A stretch of DNA of 8,884 nt from Acidobacteriota bacterium. Lineage in GTDB: Bacteria; Acidobacteriota; Terriglobia; UBA7540. The notes under the pieces are model-generated. The model had not been told where the DNA came from and searched no databases. It saw only the letters and a program-made list of their open reading frames with translations. The stretch lies in assembly GCA_003224635.1 (NCBI GenBank), contig QHZK01000222.1, forward strand, positions 1-8,884. Direction: 5' to 3'. The position numbers were made by a program, and so were the translations under genes. Below are positions 6,210 through 8,884 of this stretch, one piece after another; position 1 is the first letter of the stretch, and the number at the start of each line of letters is the position of its first letter.

Positions 6210-7151
6210 ATGGCTGACGCTGGACCGGCAACGAGACGTGTTTTAACCGGGCGAAGGGTAGAGCCTCCCTCGGTCTCCTCTCTAACTGAAAAGAAATTAA
6301 TCCCATTCGGGTGGTATGGCGGGAAGTTTTCGCATCTCGCTTGGCTGCTGCCCCTTCTGCCTTCGTGCCATCACTATTGTGAGCCTTTCGCAGGGTCGGC
6401 AGCGGTCCTTCTCAACCGCGAGCCGTCGCTAGTCGAGACCTACAACGACTTAGACGGCGAAGTCTGTAATTTCTTCCGTGTACTCAGGGACGAAAAAGAG
6501 AAGCTTGTTCAAGCCGTCGGCCTTACACCGTTCTCCCGTGAGGAGTTTGCCCTTGCTTGCAAACTTGACCCGGCCTTACCGCCCTTGGAACGAGCACGGC
6601 GCTTCTACATCCGGGCCCGTCAGGTCCGGTCTGGTCTGGCGCAGACTGCCTCTATTGGACGGTGGGCTAACTGCAAGGATACGAGCCGCGCAGGAATGAG
6701 CGGGGTCATAAGCCGCTGGCTCGGTGCCGTGGAAATGCTTCCGTACATCGCTGAAAGGTTACTCCGTGTACAAATTGAGAACCGCCCCGCCGTTGATGTA
6801 GTTCATCTCTACGATTCGCCCGCGACGCTCTTTTACTGCGACCCCCCTTATGTCCACGAGACACGAGGAGATTCCAAAGCCTACAAGCATGAGATGACCG
6901 ATGAGGAACATCGTCGCCTAGCCAAGGTGTTGGGCTCCTGCCGTGGCATGATCGCTGTCTCAAACTACCAATGTGCATTGATGGACGAGTTATATCCTGG
7001 GAAGAAGTGGAAAAAGACCATCATGCCTGAGATGACGAACCACGCCACCAAGGGAAAGAGAACGGAGGTTCTCTGGACGAACTACGAGCCGAAAAAGGTA
7101 AGAAAGACGGATGGCGGCGACAACGGATGGCTGTTTCAAGATTCTGCGTGA
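6210..7151 (+). CDS. DNA adenine methyltransferase, D12 class (modification enzyme)
   Basis: This enzyme transfers a methyl group from S-adenosylmethionine to adenine N6 in a specific DNA site, here presumably to protect against the linked nuclease. The alpha-class motif order is complete. The motif X-like segment FGWYGGKF spans residues 33-40 and the AdoMet-binding motif I EPFAGSAAV is at 58-66. NDLDGEVCNFFRVLRD follows at 79-94, the catalytic DPPY at 211-214 and RTEVLWTNYEP near the C-terminus. At 313 residues it is a little longer than Dam (278). About 30 extra N-terminal residues precede motif X, but an in-frame TAG at 6198 leaves ATG 6210 as the only usual start. No ribosome site precedes it. 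Its 3' end overlaps the endonuclease frame by 41 bases, as in tightly coupled restriction-modification operons. The recognition sequence cannot be read from the protein. It appears intact. Confidence 0.93.
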   Translation: MADAGPATRRVLTGRRVEPPSVSSLTEKKLIPFGWYGGKFSHLAWLLPLLPSCHHYCEPFAGSAAVLLNREPSLVETYNDLDGEVCNFFRVLRDEKEKLVQAVGLTPFSREEFALACKLDPALPPLERARRFYIRARQVRSGLAQTASIGRWANCKDTSRAGMSGVISRWLGAVEMLPYIAERLLRVQIENRPAVDVVHLYDSPATLFYCDPPYVHETRGDSKAYKHEMTDEEHRRLAKVLGSCRGMIAVSNYQCALMDELYPGKKWKKTIMPEMTNHATKGKRTEVLWTNYEPKKVRKTDGGDNGWLFQDSA

Positions 7152-8255
7152 GTCGTATGAGCGTGCGCTCAAGCACCTTGACCAGCCATTCCCCACAGAT
7201 AAAAAAATCTTGAAGTGCATTGAGACCGTGACCCTTTGCCTTAGAAACCGGGCAGGTGTCAGGGCGCTGCTCGCGTGTGCGCTGGCGAAGATCGACAAGT
7301 CGAAACTCGATATCCGTAAGCCCTACACAGACATTGCCGGTGACGATGGAACAACCTCTTATTCTGGCCGAGCATACGACGAAACCTATTTGGACGTTCT
7401 GAAAGAAAACCCCTACGACTTGCCGATTAACGCGACGACCGCCTTTCTGACGCCTGGGTTTCGCACCAAGAACATAACTCTCTCGCGGGATGTCGAGTTG
7501 GAGGGTCGCCCTGCGGAAATGTACGAGGCGTTTCTTCATTTGCTCGACGACATCCACAAGGGCCGTGTGTCGGCTGAGACCGTGATGGATGAGACGATGC
7601 GTCTGCTCATCCTCGAACGGAATAAGCGGAAGGCCGCTATTGAAGAGCTTCTCAAGGACATACTCCACACTGGTGACAGGTTACCGCTGTCAGTCGAAGA
7701 CACGGTTACGCTCCTGCATCAACACCTTGAATGTAAAAATTCGTCTCGTCTTCCTGTCCTGATTGTGGCAGCGGCATACCGAACAGCTCAAGACCGGATA
7801 GGCGAGAGAGTTCTGCATCTGCATCCCCATAACGCAACAGGCAGACGGGAGCGGCTGGGGATATAGAGATCACCCTGATTAATGACGATAACGTTGCGAC
7901 GGCTTACGAGATGAAAATGAAAGTTGTAACCGAGGGGGAGATCAAGAGAGCGGTAGAGAAAGTGAAGCGGGACAAGCAAAGCATTCAGCACTACGTATTC
8001 GTAACGACGGACCAGATCGACAAGGACGTGAAGGAGTATGCCGCAGGTTTATACGAGCAATTGGGCGGAACAGAGATAGCCATTCTCGATTGTTTGGGAT
8101 TTATCAGCCATTTCCTGCACGTGTTCCATAGGCTGAGAACTGAGTTTCTGAACACCTATCAAAAACTCCTTCTGGCAGAGCCGGACAGTGCCGTCAGCCA
8201 CACTCTTAAGCAAGCCTTCTTGACCTTACGCAAGGCAGCCGAGGGAGCAAATTAA
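7111..8255 (+). pseudogene. SacI-family-like restriction endonuclease, frameshifted
   Basis: Two frames, 7111-7866 (251 residues) and 7911-8255 (114 residues), together make one protein of about 381 residues if one base is restored between 7831 and 7860. Segments such as LCLRNRAGVRALLACALAKI, NATTAFLTPGFRTKNITL, SSRLPVLIVAAAY and LDCLGFISHFLHVFHRLR match my recollection of proteins annotated 'restriction endonuclease, SacI family'. In the downstream frame, translation of 7842-7916 continues smoothly through QTGAAGDIEITLINDD to YEMK, a D...E-x-K pattern typical of PD-(D/E)xK nucleases. The first frame stops at TAG 7864 before this catalytic segment, and the second frame's first ATG lies inside it, so neither fragment should cut DNA. 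The position behind a methyltransferase supports the role. Family certainty is moderate; the frame break is plain in the sequence. Confidence 0.78.
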
Positions 8256-8265
8256 TCGGCTTTCT

Positions 8266-8288
8266 TCAAGCGATTTTAGGACACTACC
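8266..8288 (-). repeat. Right terminal inverted repeat
   Basis: Read on the minus strand from 8288, it gives GGTAGTGTCCTAAAATC, then G (C at the left end), then CTTGA. It begins 10 bases after the endonuclease stop codon. Confidence 0.93.
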
Positions 8289-8296
8289 AAATCTTG
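8289..8296. repeat. Target-site duplication, right copy (AAATCTTG)
   Basis: This is an exact copy of 5985-5992, directly adjoining the right inverted repeat. Confidence 0.93.
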
Positions 8297-8324
8297 CGGT
8301 TTTTCCACCCGGAAGGGCCCAGGC

Positions 8325-8374
8325 CGCAACTCCAAAGCTTGCCCTTGACCGAAGCGAAGGGAGCGGAAGTTGCG
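8325..8374. terminator. Two-part hairpin downstream of the minus-strand gene
   Basis: CGCAACTCC (8325-8333) pairs with GGAAGTTGCG (8365-8374) with one bulge. CCCTT (8342-8346) pairs with AAGGG (8357-8361) inside it. It lies 22 bases beyond the stop of the minus-strand gene at 8397. No T-run follows in that direction, so it may be an mRNA-stabilising structure or a chance repeat rather than a true intrinsic terminator. Confidence 0.4.
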
Positions 8375-8396
8375 CTACAGGCTTCCCGAGCCGGAA

Positions 8397-8884
8397 TTAG
8401 GAGACCTTCTTCTCAGGCTTCGAGTCCTTGTCTACATTCTGCTGGTGTTCCTTCTCCTCAGCGTTCTGCAGGAACCGGACCCGGTCCATGATCTGTTTGG
8501 CGATCAACGGGGCAGCTCGGACGCCGTCCCATGCGATCGCTTTGCCAGCCCCCAGGATCACCCCGCTCGACGGCTGCACCAGGCGATAGGTGAAGTCCCA
8601 GGTGAGCGGCTTGCGGCTGAGCTCGATGAGGAGGTCGGCGGCGTGCGGGTCTTCCACCATCATGAGCTTGCCTCCTTTGAACTCCGGGGTCTTGAAAAGC
8701 ATCTTTTCCAAGGGTTCGGGAGGAAACTCCGGATTGCCGAGCACGCAAATGGTGCGCGCCGAACGCATAATCTCGGCGGGGCTACGCGGCGGCTCCGTCC
8801 GCTGAGCGACGCTCGAGTCGGGCCCGCGTCGGCGCAGATCGAGGTTCCTTGCGGAGCCGAGCGCGAGCCCGTCCACTCGGTTGG
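8397..8884 (-). CDS. Protein of unknown function, probably partial at its 5' end
   Basis: The frame is open from the window edge to TAA 8399-8397, about 160 residues seen. GTG 8876 is a possible start but has no visible ribosome site in the available sequence, and the frame remains open to the edge, so the true start may be outside. No hydrophobic signal or membrane segment is seen. The middle has RSARTICVLGNPEFPPEPLE and DPHAADLLIELSRKPL, then SSGVILGAGKAIAWDGVRAA and APLIAKQIMDRVRFL, and the last 20 residues are highly charged (EEKEHQQNVDKDSKPEKK). The D-x-x-AADLLIEL and SGVIL-GAGK-AWDG pattern recalls proteins seen often in acidobacterial genomes without a known function. I cannot assign a family. 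Confidence 0.7.
   Translation of the reverse strand, partial: NRVDGLALGSARNLDLRRRGPDSSVAQRTEPPRSPAEIMRSARTICVLGNPEFPPEPLEKMLFKTPEFKGGKLMMVEDPHAADLLIELSRKPLTWDFTYRLVQPSSGVILGAGKAIAWDGVRAAPLIAKQIMDRVRFLQNAEEKEHQQNVDKDSKPEKKVS

Larger units (their letters stand above)
5993..8288. mobile_element. Transposase-less transposon carrying a restriction-modification cassette
   Basis: The 2296-bp element is bounded by 23-bp terminal inverted repeats (22 of 23 identical) and flanked by a perfect 8-bp direct repeat, AAATCTTG. Together these are the signature of a DDE-type transposition event. Inside are a D12 DNA methyltransferase (6210-7151), a frame-shifted SacI-like endonuclease (7111-8255) and a possible small divergent ORF (6022-6153). 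Cargo runs to within 7 bases of the left and 10 bases of the right repeat. No transposase can be found on either strand, so movement would need a transposase in trans. An 8-bp duplication occurs in several families, including IS1595, some members of which carry passenger genes; the parent family is not established here. No copy of the inverted repeat was noticed elsewhere in the window. Confidence 0.92.

Noticed and set aside
7021..7668. 215-codon minus-strand frame inside the element, considered as a possible transposase
   Set aside because: It is antisense to the methyltransferase and endonuclease, has no DDE-like pattern or helix-turn-helix, and is explained by codon mirroring.
1..8884. 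CRISPR array or tandem repeat locus
   Set aside because: No regularly spaced direct repeats were seen; the repeats present are palindromes, transposon ends and one short 10-bp duplication.

Overview
The window reads as a stretch of GC-rich bacterial chromosome. The phylum is inferred: long interspersed palindromes beginning TGTCATTC(C/T)GAG next to a ceruloplasmin-like two-domain copper oxidase fit Acidobacteriota best, but no marker gene here proves it.

Layout. A serine tRNA (51-137, minus) is followed by about 480 bases without a gene that end in a good sigma70-type promoter. This promoter drives a secreted multicopper oxidase (617-1717, plus), closed by a clear intrinsic terminator. Three chromosomal genes then run on the minus strand. 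An MscS-type channel with a long extramembrane coiled coil (3579-5426) is followed 6 bases later by a predicted outer-membrane beta-barrel protein (2685-3572), probably as one operon. Beyond an interspersed palindrome lies a small secreted cytochrome c (2088-2489). Two related palindromic repeats (1939-2023 and 2529-2631) lie on either side of the cytochrome gene.

From about 5578 the region is accessory. A plus-strand C-terminal remnant of a zinc-type alcohol dehydrogenase/quinone reductase (5578-5922) is followed by the main discovery, a cleanly delimited mobile element at 5993-8288 (2296 bp). It has 23-bp terminal inverted repeats matching at 22 of 23 positions and a perfect 8-bp target duplication (AAATCTTG) on both sides. 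It carries a D12-class adenine DNA methyltransferase and a SacI-like restriction endonuclease gene overlapping it by 41 bases, plus a possible 43-codon divergent ORF. I can find no transposase. The endonuclease reading frame is broken just before its putative PD-(D/E)xK catalytic segment, while the methyltransferase is intact. The element therefore looks like a restriction-modification cassette packaged as a transposase-less transposon, moved in trans by an unidentified transposase and now decaying to an orphan methyltransferase.

Beyond the element are a hairpin and a minus-strand gene of unknown function (8397 to the window edge) that may begin outside the window. The oxidase, cytochrome c and barrel protein all have export signals and would act in the periplasm or outer membrane. 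The sequence does not show that they work together.
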